A stretch of 64,000 nucleotides of DNA from Lineus longissimus (taxonomy: Eukaryota > Nemertea > Pilidiophora > Heteronemertea > Lineidae). The stretch covers positions 14,305,808 through 14,369,807 of the forward strand of contig NC_088315.1 of NCBI RefSeq assembly GCF_910592395.1, written 5' to 3'. The translations under genes and the position numbers were made by a program. The notes beneath the pieces are model-generated. The model did not search any database. It was not told the DNA's origin and worked only from the letters and a program-made list of their open reading frames with translations. This document shows positions 12,781 to 25,151 of the stretch, piece by piece. Numbering within the stretch: the first letter of the stretch is position 1; each line of letters opens with the position of its first letter.

Positions 12781-13737
12781 TATTAGCTGACAGCACCTAA
12801 AATCAACCGTCGTTCCTCTATTTTAAATAACTATAATAAGGTACATCGCAAAAGAGACAAAACACCAAAGACCATGAGATTGCACTGGAACTGTTTTGTT
12901 TCGAGGCGGTATGCCGCCCGAGTTTGTTAATTTTGCAAACCGATGTGCTGATGACCGTCCTACAGTAGGACTTTCAATTCCTCAGATTTTCTCTCGTCCA
13001 AAAAGGCTGCGTAATACATAGAGCACGTGTATCACTACAATTGACGAACTTATACTCGAGATACATGGTTTCGGATTGAAAAGGTGACATGACACAACGG
13101 GTAAAAAGTGACATCGTGAATCGTGATGTAGCCCACTTTTACATTACAAGTGACAACGCACTTGAACTCCGTGTCAACCAAGCTGGTCATTTGAAACCAG
13201 TGTCGAATAACTCCCCCCGTCCATTTCGTCACTCTGTCTATCTCTCCTCATGGACTCTAGGCTGGAAGATAAGGCAATGGACATGGCATGTCTGAAAGCA
13301 TTTTGTGTTTTTCTGACACCGAATCAGATTGCTCAACGTAAAGATAGATATCTTTTTGTTTTGGTGATGTCACCTTTGTCAGTAAATGTGGTTGCTGAAG
13401 ACGGCATCACCTTTGAATGGGGTTATCGATGCAACTTTCTCTGTGAATGAGGTTGTTGAAGACTGCTTCGCTTGCGAATAATGAGGTTGCTGATATCCAA
13501 CCCCTATTTCCAGGGAAATGCTAATCAAGTAGTCCCCGTGAGAGAGGTTGGCTGATATCCTATCATCGCCTTACCTGTGAATGACGCTTTTAATGACAGC
13601 ATCTCCTGTAAATGAGGTTGCTGTTGACAAAATTACCCTGCATGAGGTAACTACTACATGTAACTTCTACACCGGCTATACAGTTCGTGCAATCATGCCA
13701 TAATATACGATATATACTTTACCACTCGGGGACGTAA
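12781..13737. other. Non-coding; diffuse AATGAGGTTGCTG repeats
   Basis: Between about 13350 and 13650 the words AATGAGGTTG(C/T)TG and GATATCC recur imperfectly several times. Nothing else is supported. Confidence 0.4.
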
Positions 13738-14975
13738 TGACGAGTCCGAGGTACCATTTCAATTCTATGCCGACGATAACCAACTTCTAAATTTCATGCA
13801 ATGTGGTAATGCTGTAGAGAGCCTGAAAGTGGTATCTCAGACCGAGACTTGCATTTGTGATGTCAAGCACTGGCTTGTCGAGAATAAACTTGCCTTAAAC
13901 GCCCCCAAAACTGATATGATGAACATCGTATCATCTTGGAGGACTGGATCTGTGCAGGGTATCACTGTGGATGAAGTCACTGTGGATGGTGTTTGGGTTC
14001 CAAATAGCTGTGTTAAAGACCTTGTTGTATGGTTCGATTAAGGCATGAACATGCAACCTCACATTAAAAATGTGTGCAAGGCCGCCAGGGATTCTTTGTA
14101 CAAGATAGGTCGCATTAGGAAATACTTGGATCAGCAATGCACTGAACGCCTTGTTGGCGCTCTTGTAACTTCTAGGCTTGACCACAACAACGGTCTGTCA
14201 TGTTACGCTAGTCCTCCGGCAACTACATTGTCTCGTGTTTATTGCAGAGTCTTGCTACATTGCTATAAGGCTGTTCATGTGTCGGCACCTGGTTACCTTC
14301 AGCTTCCACTCGCCGTATCTGCTCACACCGTACGAGGTAATCTGCTCCTAGCTTCCAGCTTCAACCAAAGCGCACAAAGACCTCGTTCGGGGACAGAAGC
14401 TTTTCGGCGAGTGGTCCCTTCCTTTGGAACCAGCTGCCGGCCAATATCAGGCTGGCAGACAGGATAATTTTATTCAAGCAGTCACTAAAGCCCGCAGCAC
14501 ACTAGCCGCCAACTTCGGCTTTCACTGGCGATTTTTGCCGCAAGAGTCCTGAACGCCTGAAAAATCCCTAGTCTGCTACGAACGGCGTCGGCGAACGCGA
14601 CTTGCCGCCACTTGCTGCAACTAAACGCCAAATATCTAACATGTTTGATTTTTGACGCGTGTCGCCGCGTTTGAACGCAAGAAGAAGCCAGGTGTGCTAC
14701 GGATTGCCACCTGAATTAGCGTCGGCGGCGAGGCTATGGCCAATCAGTATGCGTCTAGATGTAGCATGATTTAAAAATGGCAGCCTAAAGTTGCGGAAAA
14801 GACGCTACTGGACGCCGATTCTTGGCAGGTGTGCTCTGACCGGGATCCACTGGCCGCCAACGTCGGCGTCGAGAGGCGTCAGCTGAACGCTTCTTGTCGC
14901 CAAAGTTGGCGGCTAGTGTGCTGCGGGCTTAAAGACGCGACTGTTTAAGAGACATTTTGAGGGTTGGGCGCCTTG
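13738..14975 (+). pseudogene. CR1-like LINE reverse transcriptase fragment
   Basis: This is the C-terminal part of a non-LTR reverse transcriptase. The catalytic motif FYADDNQL lies at about 13763. It is followed by the conserved stretch NKLALNAPKTDMM, then YKIGRIRKYLDQ and the tail LADRIILFKQSLK...LFKRHF. At least one stop (about 14039) and a frame change break it. A 441-bp MITE at 14489-14929 splits the last codons, and the tail resumes at 14930. It is 5' truncated, as is common for LINEs. It is related to, but not a close copy of, the LINE at 60900-62510. Confidence 0.8.
14489..14929. mobile_element. MITE with 27-bp TIRs and TAA duplication
   Basis: Perfect 27-bp inverted repeats begin AGCCCGCAGCACACTAGCCG. 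TAA flanks both ends (14486-14488 and 14930-14932). Removing the insert plus one TAA restores the LINE reading frame across the site (FKQSLK then TRLFKRHF), which confirms the boundaries. The duplication type fits PIF/Harbinger. Confidence 0.85.
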
Positions 14976-15015
14976 ATCACGTTAACACGGTGGCAAGGGG
15001 CCCTATAAAAATATA

Positions 15016-15593
15016 CTCTAGTTTCGTCTTTCTAAGGTACCTTCCATATATTCATGCCGGTATTTAGGCCTCAGCCCCAAGTTACCATTACAATGGATCA
15101 TTCAGTTCTATTCAACATCACTGACCAATGTGAATGGCCGAACTGCATGCCGTTTGCACCGGCCGCGACGAGACGGTCAATGCACATGTCCCAGGAAATG
15201 TCAGTTTCATTCAAGGGTTTATTCCAAAATCAGCAAATGGGTTGATTCATACAGAGTGTGCCAGAAAAACAATCTTCAACATTTTAATGTCTCGTTTAGA
15301 AAGCCCCATTTCAGCAACCAGACCTACAACTTGCTGTGGATATCGGATTGACCTACCTCTTATTGAGTCCCAAATTAATTAGTGAAATAAATTCACTACA
15401 GAGAAAATTGAATTTCATAAAATTTAAAATTTAGTAGGCCATGTGCCTTGCTTTTTCCAGACGCGATGTAAACGGTTATTTCATGGCTTTATGGCAAACG
15501 TTGTCACTTTCTTCTATTAAAAACATGTCTAGACATCCTAGGCCTATAAAGGCCTAACGCCGATGATCACTCGCCCCCAGACAAACAGTCAAT
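15016..15593 (+). mobile_element. 5' end of Tigger copy A
   Basis: The sequence TA followed by CTCTAGTTTCGTCTTTCTAA starts at 15014. The same word occurs inverted at 45178-45205, before a TA. I read it as the terminal repeat of this pogo/Tigger family, whose transposase begins at 15594. The 578 bases between hold no other recognised feature. Confidence 0.5.
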
Positions 15594-16097
15594 ATGGAAC
15601 AAGAAGAACCCTTGAGAAAACGGCGAAGGAGCTATTCGGTATCCGAGAAAATAGCGTATTTGCGGGACCTTGAGACAGGGCTATTGAATGGAACAGTCGA
15701 AAGCATGAACGAGTTTGCCAAACATTACAAAATCCCAGTTTTAACGTTGAGAAAGTGGAACCTTGAAGACCTGGAAGAGAAAGAGCGCGAAGGTCGCGGC
15801 AAGGACAGGACAGTCAAAGAGCGACTGGTGGGTCAATGGCCGGTGTAACATCTGTGGTTGTTTCCAATGTGTCAGTGTTTCCAAACAATAGGCAGCTAGA
15901 GAGACAGTGGCCCGGTTGTTCAAAGCCCCCGCTAAGTTAGCCGGTCGCTAGCACTAGCCGGTCGCTAAAAATGCTATCCGGTCGCTAGTTATCCGGTTGC
16001 TAACTTTGAGTTGTTCAAAATGCTTTTCATCCCCTCGCTAACTATCCAGTGGCTGAACCCTTGCTATCTCCCATAATTCCCCAAAATCTCACTTCCC

Positions 16098-17732
16098 ATG
16101 AAAGCAAACATGGCCGATTTAAACAAATCAAACCCCCTGAGCTCTGCTCAACAAAACAAAAAAAGGGCCCGATCCGAGAATTGGAGCCCTGATGAAAAAG
16201 CTCTGCTTGCGGAGATGGTTGAGGAGAATTTCGGTATCCTCCTTAACAAAAAGACAAATGTGGAAACCAATGCGAAAAAGCAGAAGGTGTGGGAGGGCAT
16301 TGCCCTTGCTGTCACTGCACTTGGGACTAGCACCAGGACCTGGGACCAGTGCAGGGACAAGTGGCACAAGATGTGTACGAGTGGGAAAGAGTATATATCG
16401 AAGAAGAAGAGAGCGGCCAGTAAGACTGGGGGTGGCCCAGCTATGGAAGAGGACACCGAGGACACTCTTTTGGAGAAGGTGGGTGCCCTCCAAAAAGGCA
16501 ATCCATCTTGGCATGGCATTCGAGGAGGGAGTGAGACTGGCCCCACATCATCATCATCAGCAACAGCCCTACCAGCACCTCGTCCAAGTCCACAGGCATC
16601 AACATCAGCCACTGCAGCAGCCAAATCTGGTGAGTTTCTTCAGGTTTTTATTAAAATTGGCCTGCAAAAGGCTAGCCAATGCATGCATTGAACACTTGAA
16701 ATACATTGCCGTGTACATGATGTATGTAGCATGTACAGTGCAGTACAGTGACAGAAAGCGTCTGCTATTTTGACCCAATTATAAACATTGGCACAGAGCC
16801 ATAACCTGGCAGACATGGCATGGCCGCCTCCATTTTCACAAGCATGGGCTGTTCAACTGGCATCCAAAAGTGAGCCGTTGCAGCAGACAATAAAATCATG
16901 ACAATCAAGTATCAACATCACTATGATCACCTGACTCTGCCTAAGAATATCCACTAAGTCATGATCCATGACCAACACCATTTGAGCAGAAATATCACTT
17001 TTATGCGACCAGTTTTGGGCACACACTCAGCAATGTTGCAACTGGGCGAGATCCGCTTTTATTTCATGCATATGGGATGCCTTCAAAGTAAAAAAAATGA
17101 TAAAAGAAGATCTCAACATTTTTTCAGAATATGCCTACTATCAGAAATCTTTAAAAAAAGAAATCGCAAATGAATGGTATCAGGTCCCCTCCGGATCAGG
17201 GGAGGGGACCTGATAACATTAAGTTATTGGCGGGGGCATGTCCTGGGAGGGACCTCTTAATTACCATGCATGAATCAGCTTTAAAATTCACACAATTCTT
17301 TATTTTTTATTTTCAGATTATGTTCCCGTGTGGGAAGTAGGCGACAAATTAGATGAGCTGGAGAGGAAGTGCGCCGAATTAAATGCCCAATTCTCCCCTG
17401 TGACAACTGACAAGTTTCATGTCGACTTCCAGCAATCTGAGCTGAAAGATCGTGAAGATGATGCCGGGGAAATGTCAGCAAGGGATATGGCAGCGTACAT
17501 TGAGGGCAGAGGGTCAAAGCTGAAGTCGAAGAAATCAAAGAAGTCAGCTAAGAAGACCAGCAATGCCAAAAACTCTGAAAGTGACATGGGGTGTAAATGC
17601 TATTGCCCGGTGCAGCATGCCTTTCTCGTACAGGAGCTTAAGAACGCGAAAATCAAGGAATTACTTTTGTTGGCAGAGCTTGAGAAGATTCGGGGGAAAG
17701 GACACAACGTACTCTCTACTATACAACAGTAG
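16098..17732 (+). CDS. Harbinger Myb/SANT-like DNA-binding protein, two exons
   Basis: Exon 1 is 16098-16629 (donor GTGAGT) and exon 2 is 17317-17732 (acceptor TTTTCAG); joined they encode about 315 residues. Residues about 27-105 form a trihelix/Myb-type domain: ENWSPDEKALLAEMVEENFG, KVWEGIALAV, TWDQCRDKWHKM. A Ser/Pro/Ala-rich linker follows. The C-terminal third is charged, with KSKKSKKSAKK as a likely nuclear signal, two CxC cysteines (CKCYC) and a Leu/Lys/Glu helix. In this superfamily the Myb-like partner binds the transposon ends and helps the transposase enter the nucleus. No lesion is visible in either exon. It is convergent with the transposase gene. Confidence 0.82.
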
Positions 17733-18599
17733 AGCATTTCACTGTTGTCGATATCGCATTAAACAGTGAACATTCTACTGTGTGTTTGCTTTTGCGCACA
17801 TTCTCTGCGCAACGAAGAATACCATTGAATATTATATAAATATTGCATGTCAAGCCATAGAATAGTCAAAATTATTTGTCAGGTAAAAAATTATTTCACG
17901 AGGCTTAACTTTAAACCAAACCTTGAAGAAATCGGCCCAGCAGGTTTTGCACAGCGACCCAAACCACTGTCAAAGTGATTTTTAATCGGCGGATACGCAA
18001 ATCATGTATGGAGCCAAGACGTGTACATTATGTACTGTAGACAGTGTGTGTTTACATTAGCAGACGATGTTTGTTTGAAGCGAGTCCAGGCCCAACTTGA
18101 ATGCCTTGTACTTTCTGTTCGTGGATGTAACAGTCCCACCCAATGCAACCTACCTACTTTGTTGGTGTAATTCAAGACCCTGACAGTATCACTGTGCAAC
18201 TTCCTGGCTTAAAACGCCGTAAATATGCTGTTTTTTTATCGCCGATTTCGTCGAAATCTTAATGGCCGCCATTTGCAATATCGCGTCATCGATGACGTCA
18301 GCCGTGGAATAATGCCGTGGAATAGTCAAAAGTATCGCATGGCACGTGGTCGTGAATGACGCGACGTGATTGGCTCACATACTAATGAGGTATGATAATC
18401 TGGAATATTGTTGAATGACCACGTGTTTTTAATTTGTTCTATATATAGTTTTTGACTGTAGCCGAATAGACAATTTGAACTTGAAATTTTGACTCTTTTA
18501 TTTCATTTTAGCAGTGAGGATGGGCGGCTACAGGCGGTATCATTTCCAACACCATGTCACAATAAGAGACCTTTTTCCCCTATGTGCCAGGAGTATGAG
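17733..18599. other. Harbinger intergenic sequence, no gene seen
   Basis: AT-rich, with no supported coding frame. Around 18250-18370 there are short GACGTCA and GACGCGACGTGATTGGC words that look promoter-like, but this is too weak to call. Confidence 0.35.
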
Positions 18600-19797
18600 G
18601 GGTTGGGGCGGTTAGGTCCTGTCATTCTCAGCCGCCAGTCACAATCTGGTAAATTTTTGTCTCAAGTATGAATTTTGGCAATGATTATGGGTCGGGGTCC
18701 TATCATTCCTAGCCGCGAGTCACAATCTGGTAACTTTCTGTCTCACGTATGAAATTTGGCAGTGATCATGGGTCGGGGTCCTATCATTCATAGCCACGAG
18801 TCACAATCTGGTAACTTTTTGTCTCACATATAAAGTTTGGCAGTGATCATGGGTCGGGGTCCTATCATTCACAGCCACAAGTCACAATCTGGTAACTTTT
18901 TGTCTCACATATAAAGATTGGCAGTGGTCATGGGTCGGGGTCCCATCATTCCCAGCCGTAAGTCACAATCAGGTAACTTTTTGTCTTACATATAAAGTTT
19001 GGCAGTGATCAGGGGTCAGGGTCCTATCATTCACAGCCACGAGTCACAATCTGGTAACTTTTTGTCTCACATATAAAGTTTGGCAGTGATCATGGGTCGG
19101 GGTCCTATCGTTCCCAGCCACGAGTCACAATCTGGTAACTTTTTGCCTCACGTATGAAGTTTGGCAGTGATCATGGGTCGGGGTCCTATCATTAACAGCC
19201 ACGAGTCACAATCTGGTAACTTTTTGTCTCACGTATGAAGTTTGGCAGTGATCATGGGTCGGGGTCCTATCATTCACAGCCACGAGTCACAATCTGGTAA
19301 CTTTTTGTCTCACATATGAAGTTTGGCAGTGATCATGGTTCGGGGTCCTATCATTAACAGCCACGAGTCACAATCTGGTAACTTTTTGTCTCACGTATGA
19401 AGTTTGGCAGTGATCATGGGTCGGGGTCCTATCATTCACAGCCACGAATCACAATCTGGTAACTTTTTGTCTCACGTATGAAGTTTGGCAGTGATCATGG
19501 TTCAGGGTCCTATCATTCCCAGCCACGAGTCACCATCTGGTAACTTTTTGTCTCACGTATGAAGTTTGGCAGTGATCATGGGTCGGAGTCCTATCATTCA
19601 CAGCCACGAGTCACAATCTGGTAACTTTTTGTCTCACATATAAAGTTTGGCAGTGGTCATGGGTCGGGGTCCCATCATTCCCAGCCGTAAGTCACAATCA
19701 GGTAACTTTTTGTCTGACATATAAAGTTTGGAAGTGATCAGGGGTCAGGGTCCTATCATTCACAGCCACGAGTCACAATCTGGTAACTTTTTGTCTA
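18600..19797. repeat. 81-bp satellite, about 15 copies
   Basis: A tandem array with a period of exactly 81 bp. The core words are GATCATGGGTCGGGGTCCTATC, CACGAGTCACAATCTGGTAAC and TTTTTGTCTCAC. The first units (from about 18600) are more diverged; the middle units differ at only a few positions. Two alternating subtypes (CGTATGAAG and CATATAAAG) suggest growth by higher-order duplication. It lies between the 3' ends of the two Harbinger genes. Confidence 0.95.
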
Positions 19798-20082
19798 ACT
19801 CATTGTTAGTTCAAGAAGCGGATAATAGACGGCGAAAGCATCTGGCCAACTGTGAACTGTCCACTGTGTAAGCGGAAAATGGAGACAGTGAAGAGTTCAC
19901 TGTTTTGTGCGGAGCATGCTCTGAAGGACAGCATGCAAGTGAACAATGAACAATGAACTGTTATTGAAAGAGTTAAAATTGGTTGATAAATATTTTATTA
20001 ATTGACTAGAGTTTTAAGCAAATTGTAAATAAAATTAAATGTTGATCCATCAATTTATGCGATAATATCCATATCCCATTGC

Positions 20083-20866
20083 TCAAAAGAATGTGTTTGA
20101 CACATATTCCCTAGTGGCTCGTCCATTCTGATGTCCTTGATAGACCTCCTCCTCATCACTACTACTGTCATTGCTACTGCTGCTGTCACTATCACTACTG
20201 TCCTCTAGTATGTGCAGCCGCCTGTCTACACAAATATTGTGAAGTACCCCACAAGCAACTATTATGTTACACACCCGGTCTGGCTGCATGCGTATCCCCC
20301 CTTTTAATACATGGAATCTGCGTTTCATAATCCCAAAGGTCCGTTCGATTATATTTCGGCCCCTGATTTGGGCCCTATTGTACCGCCTCTGACTTGGGGT
20401 CCCTGGGTTGAGATATGGTGTCAGCAAATATGGTTTACATGGGTACCCACTGTCCCCCAGCAGATAGCCTTCACGTGGATTCCTCTCTAGGTGCTGGGCA
20501 ATCTCACTCTCTCTGAAGATATGGCTGTCATGGGTTGCCCCTGGCCAGCGCGCTACTATGTTGGTGAGCTTTTCTGAAAAGATAGATTGAAAACATATTG
20601 TCAGATTAGCAGCAAAAAGTTTCAATTATGTTATTTATCCAGCACAATTAACATTAATTGAAAAAAGGCCACAGGGTGCATGTTACTATGTGACACTCTG
20701 TATATCATATTTGAAATTATTTCAATAAAGGCACCCCATATGAAATATAGGTCATGCTGGCAGAATTGATGATGTCATCATTTTGTACTGTAAATAACTT
20801 TATGAACTTTTTAGCTCAGCTGAAAAGCTGAGCTATTCATATGAGTAAATGGTAGAATGAGTGTCC

Positions 20867-20909
<43 letters not shown>

Positions 20910-23900
20910 CGTTAAACAGGCACGTTTCAAAACTATGGCGGATAGGCGATAGATTTTCCCTCTGAGGCGTTGAGACCCTTCAGGACTCCTGAATAGACCA
21001 AATGTGGGTCCGGCAGGATGAGCGGTTTGGCCACTAGGTGGCACCAAGCGAAATTTTCCAAAAACTTTTCCAGCAGCTGATTTCTCAGTTGGGGATCATG
21101 AATCAAATCTAATTTTATAGAGCAAAGCTTTCTCTTTCATTATCAATAGGCGTAGTTCATGAATTTCTCACCAGGTGGTGTTACTGGCGCAATTTAGTGA
21201 GCACCCCCCAAGAAGAGCATTTTAAATTTCGCGCGAGTTATCCCACGTCCAATCACACATGCAGCGAACGTCACGTCTCGAGTCTGCGCAGTTCAGACGT
21301 AAGGAGACCATGCTATGGAATAGATCGCGTTCTGTCAATTCAGAGGTAAGTTCTAATTAAATTCACAATTTCATAGGCGATAATATTTGGCTGCTTGTGT
21401 TATTGCATGTTGATGACATTAGGGAAGGCTTGAATTGTTTAATTGGATGTGATTAATTTGAAATAGTTCGTCGACGATCGTTGAAAAACGATCTGCGAAA
21501 TGCAGCTTGGTTGGTCTGAGAAACGATGTCAAAGTCCGGCTTAAAATCATGGATTTCTCAACAAATAACTCTTGTCACATAGCAGAACTAATGTGAATAA
21601 ACAAGACAATAATAAACATCGTTCTGATATCATCGGGTAAGGTTGCCAATGTACATAAACAGTGTAATTGAGGATCGACGCCAGCGATTTGAAATGTCAA
21701 CAAACAGTAAATGCGATATGATACACACTGACACTTGCACACTGTACATAGCACAATGCTTCAAACGGGGCCGATTCATCACTCTTATCACAATGTATTC
21801 CCAATCATATCAATGAACTTCCTTGATCACTCGGCCATAGCGCCTTATCAGTTGTTGTTGGCCTTGTATTTGATATAAAACTTGGCTAGCTTACCTATTC
21901 TATCAAAATTAAAATGTTATCTCCTCATCATGTTTTGCAGGACAGGAATGATCTGCAGCTGCATTTGAACATATTTGGTGACTACATCTCAAAGATGACC
22001 AAGAGAGAGGATCGAGCTATGACTTTGCACATCCCATCGACTTCGGTGTTCACCAGTGCAATCATCAGAAGAGCCAGGCAATTCTAGTATTCAAGTATTT
22101 CATTCTGTAATACTTACCTCAAAATTTACTAAATAAAGAAAACCGCATGTGGCAGTTGGTTAAAAAAATCAAGTCTATCTGTTTAAAGTTTTTACTTGCT
22201 ATCATTATTATCAACATTTCAATGGTGGCATTCTGCTAAGGTTTGTTAAGAGTTTCACTTGACTTAAGCAGGGTGTACACTAGTAAAATATTACCAACAT
22301 TTTACCAACATTTTACCAACATTTTTACAACAATTTTGCAACAAGCCCTTCAAGGCCCTGTGTTCACTAGCAACAAAATTGCAACAAATTAGCAACATTT
22401 TTACAACATGTTGGTAAATTGTTGCAAACTTTTTAGTGGGAACAAAGGGAAATAGGTATTTTGGAGGGAAAATGGATGATTCCAAGGAGAGAAGATGTGT
22501 TTTGAGTGCTTCTGCAGCAATTTTAGCTGTCATTGTTGAGAGACGGAAGAGGCGGCGAAATAACCAAAGAGAATATGGACCAGGCCCTGGATCAAAATGA
22601 GGGTGGATGATGGGGCATACCACTGCCTGTTAAGGCCGCGTATCCATAGGGTATGCCCTTGTGTAGTGTGGCGTTATGGCGTAACAGCCTTGTGACCTGG
22701 CACTATGCCCCGAGTCTCCATTGGATATTCCTTTTTGGTCATGTAGGCCTTTGTAGTCCTCATTTCGCAGCGGTCAATCGCGTTTATCCGCACGCTGTCA
22801 TTATTTCAGAAGACAATTTCTTATGAATATTGAAAATGAAAATACAAGTAACTTGTATTTTCACTTGCAACATCAAATTGACATGTACATGTATATAAAA
22901 CCTGACTTTTAAGCAACAAATTACAGGTTCGTGCTTGTTATGATAATCATCAGTTTCGGGATCCCAGAGTAGTTCCCGTTGATGAACCTCTTGAATTAAT
23001 TTCGCCTCAGACATTGCTTCCGTGTTGTTCACTCGCAAAAGAATGGACATGTTCAATCCCAATATGGGCCTATATTCCCAATCCACAGTGCATATATGCC
23101 CGCAATGTGACACGGCATAACCTATGGGAACGATCAATAACACCAACGAAGGTTCATTGTCCGTGTGGCGCGCCAGGCGGTAAAAAGGGAATGTTGTGCA
23201 GGGCACGGAACAGCCTATGGATACGCAGCCTAAAGGAGTTGCGGCTGACTGACAAGCCGTCACACAAAAACTTCTAGAAAAGGTTTCATCACCCTACGAA
23301 GCAAGACACTCACTTGAGAGTTGCTATACCTGCTTCTTGTTCAAGTCACATGAACTCCGGTAGATCACATGACGCAAATCCTATTTCTGATTGGCTGAAG
23401 AGTTTGCAACATTTTTACAACATGCAACAAAGAATTGCATTGCATTTAATTTGCAACAATTTTACAACGTGTTGTAAGACGCGTTTTGCTCTGTACACAC
23501 TACGCAACATTTTTGCAACATTTGTTGCAACTGGAAATGTAAAAATGTTGCTAATATTTTTCTAGTGTACACAGGCCTTTAGGCAATAATAGAGTTGGGT
23601 AGAGCATTTTGTTAATGTTACCCTTTTAGTTAGGGAAACTGGTGCCTTCTGCATTAGGTGGACCCCACTTACTCATCTGTCAGACCGGCCTCACACGTCG
23701 GCAGTAGAGTTTAAGGTCCAGTCTGCGAGATTTACCTATTTCTACCCAGCCAAAAGCGGGTGATTGGGCTAGTCTCTCCATGTGATTCAATTCGCATGGA
23801 TTCTTGTGTCCCGGTGCTGAAAGGATCCCTCCACAAGGGCAGACTACATCCGGTGGCACTGAAGTATGGAAGAAAGACAGAAGACGACCAATTTGCGAAA

Positions 23901-25151
23901 AGGATCATCATCATCATCATCATGGTAACAGCTGAGGATGAATCATGTTGCTGTGTGTAGAATTGATGGTCCAATATAGGTTAGGTTATCTGTTTGCGCA
24001 CACATTGCAAGGGTGGAGCTTGCTTGAAGTAGATTGCGCCAGTCTACCGTAATTCACTGTTACACATCCAGAAGCTAATATCCTTAGGCTTTGAGTCCTT
24101 AGTTTAGTAGAGTTTGACGAGTAATGTAATATATACGAACAACGCAGCAACAACTCAGCTGAGCGCCAGGCCCTTGGGCCTCTTGTTATGAAGTACCACT
24201 TTTCCAGTTGAAATTCATCAGTTTATTCATTAGGTACACCCCTATTGAGTTTGGTGAGGGGTAGGTTACATACTAAACCCAGACCTGACCTGTCATTAAT
24301 TTGAAATCAGTGAGTGTTGTGTTTTTGGCTGAAGATTTACTCAGTCAGTCACTGATCAGCCGTTGATCAGTACACTGCAGTGTACTGTGTGCTGGCCTAC
24401 ACACACTACAGAGAAAGAAACACTGCCGACAGCAGATATGATGATAATCCATGATAATATAGCACTACAACAGGCCAGTCTAAAGACAGTGGCTTAGAAA
24501 ACTTTTCTCTCTCTCTCTCTCGAGGGGGGGGGGGGGGGGGGCTATAGGATGCTACTCACCTTCATGATTGCAAATGCCCTGTACATTTATTGAGTAGAAA
24601 TGCTTCCTGCAGAAAAAGGCAGCCTCATACAGCATTGGGTGAGCCATGGCCTCAGCAACTTCTCTTGGTGGATAGGGGGCTTGGATTTTGATGTGGGTCC
24701 CATCCACACATCCAATGACGTTTGGAAATCTGTATTTCTCCATAAATGTTTGCCTGATGTGTCTTCGCTCCCCTGCATCAGGCCACCTGATGAACCTGTC
24801 TTTTTGTTCCACCAGGGATGCAGCCACCGTATGGATGATTCTCGATACAGTCCCCTTATCTATGCCAAAAATGTCACCAACATCGTCCAGAAAAGATCCG
24901 GATGCAAAGAATTTGAGGGCGACCAACACCTGTGTTTCCACATTCAGGCTGTGATTTCTGTCCGTGTCCCTCATCAAATCATCCCTCACCAAGTCACAGA
25001 TGAAATGTATGCCTTCAGAATTGAATCTGTACTTTTTCTGCAATTTTATCTCACTAAATTCCTCCAACGGCAATGGTCTGTGGCGGAAATTACGCTGAAA
25101 TCTGCGATTTTGGGCTGGAAAGTCCAGGAGCAGCATCCTGTGCGCAGCCAT
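20083..25151 (-). CDS. PIF/Harbinger DDE transposase, two exons
   Basis: Exon 1 is 25151-24560 (ATG start, donor GTGAGT) and exon 2 is 20573-20083 (acceptor TCTTTTCAG); the joined frame is about 360 residues, a normal length. An HTH-like N-terminal part (FGIDKGTVSRIIHTV) precedes the DDE domain. The first Asp is in GCVDGTHI, the second in LLGDSGYP, and the Glu in IIERTFGIMKRRF. The family motif ARWPGATHDSHIF is present, as is a CGVLHNIC motif. A Ser/Asp/Glu-rich acidic tail follows. Both exons are uninterrupted, so the protein could be functional. The 4-kb intron (20574-24559) is stuffed with other repeats. It would cut at the Harbinger ends with the Myb-like partner. Confidence 0.88.
20868..20910. 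repeat. (GTCT)n microsatellite
   Basis: About ten tandem GTCT units with one end variant. Confidence 0.95.
22267..23578. mobile_element. Nonautonomous element, TTA duplication, GCAACA-rich ends
   Basis: TTA flanks both ends (22264-22266 and 23579-23581). The ends are inverted around GTGTACACTAG followed by AAAATATTA. The subterminal parts on both sides are made of TTACCAACATTT and GCAACATTTTT words. A second element lies inside at 22634-23230. Confidence 0.7.
22634..23230. mobile_element. Inner 597-bp element, TAA duplication
   Basis: TAA flanks both sides (22631-22633 and 23231-23233). The inverted ends are GGCCGCGTATCCATAGG and, on the other strand, GGCTGCGTATCCATAGG, one mismatch in 17. 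It has no transposase. The 3-bp TAA fits PIF/Harbinger mobilisation. Confidence 0.8.

Larger units (their letters stand above)
20813..24186. mobile_element. Possible Helitron-like or foldback element in the intron
   Basis: The left end is a hairpin, AGCTCAGCT-GAAA-AGCTGAGCT (20813-20834), followed by a GTCT microsatellite. The right end carries CTCAGCTGAG (24154-24163), a GGCCC-TT-GGGCC hairpin and CTTGTT. This end structure recurs in many marine invertebrate repeats that I associate with nonautonomous Helitron-type elements. The assignment rests on the ends alone. It contains the nested element at 22267-23578. Confidence 0.35.

Noticed and set aside
23900-23920. ATC repeat as a CRISPR-like or regulatory array
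   Set aside because: It is a short simple trinucleotide repeat.
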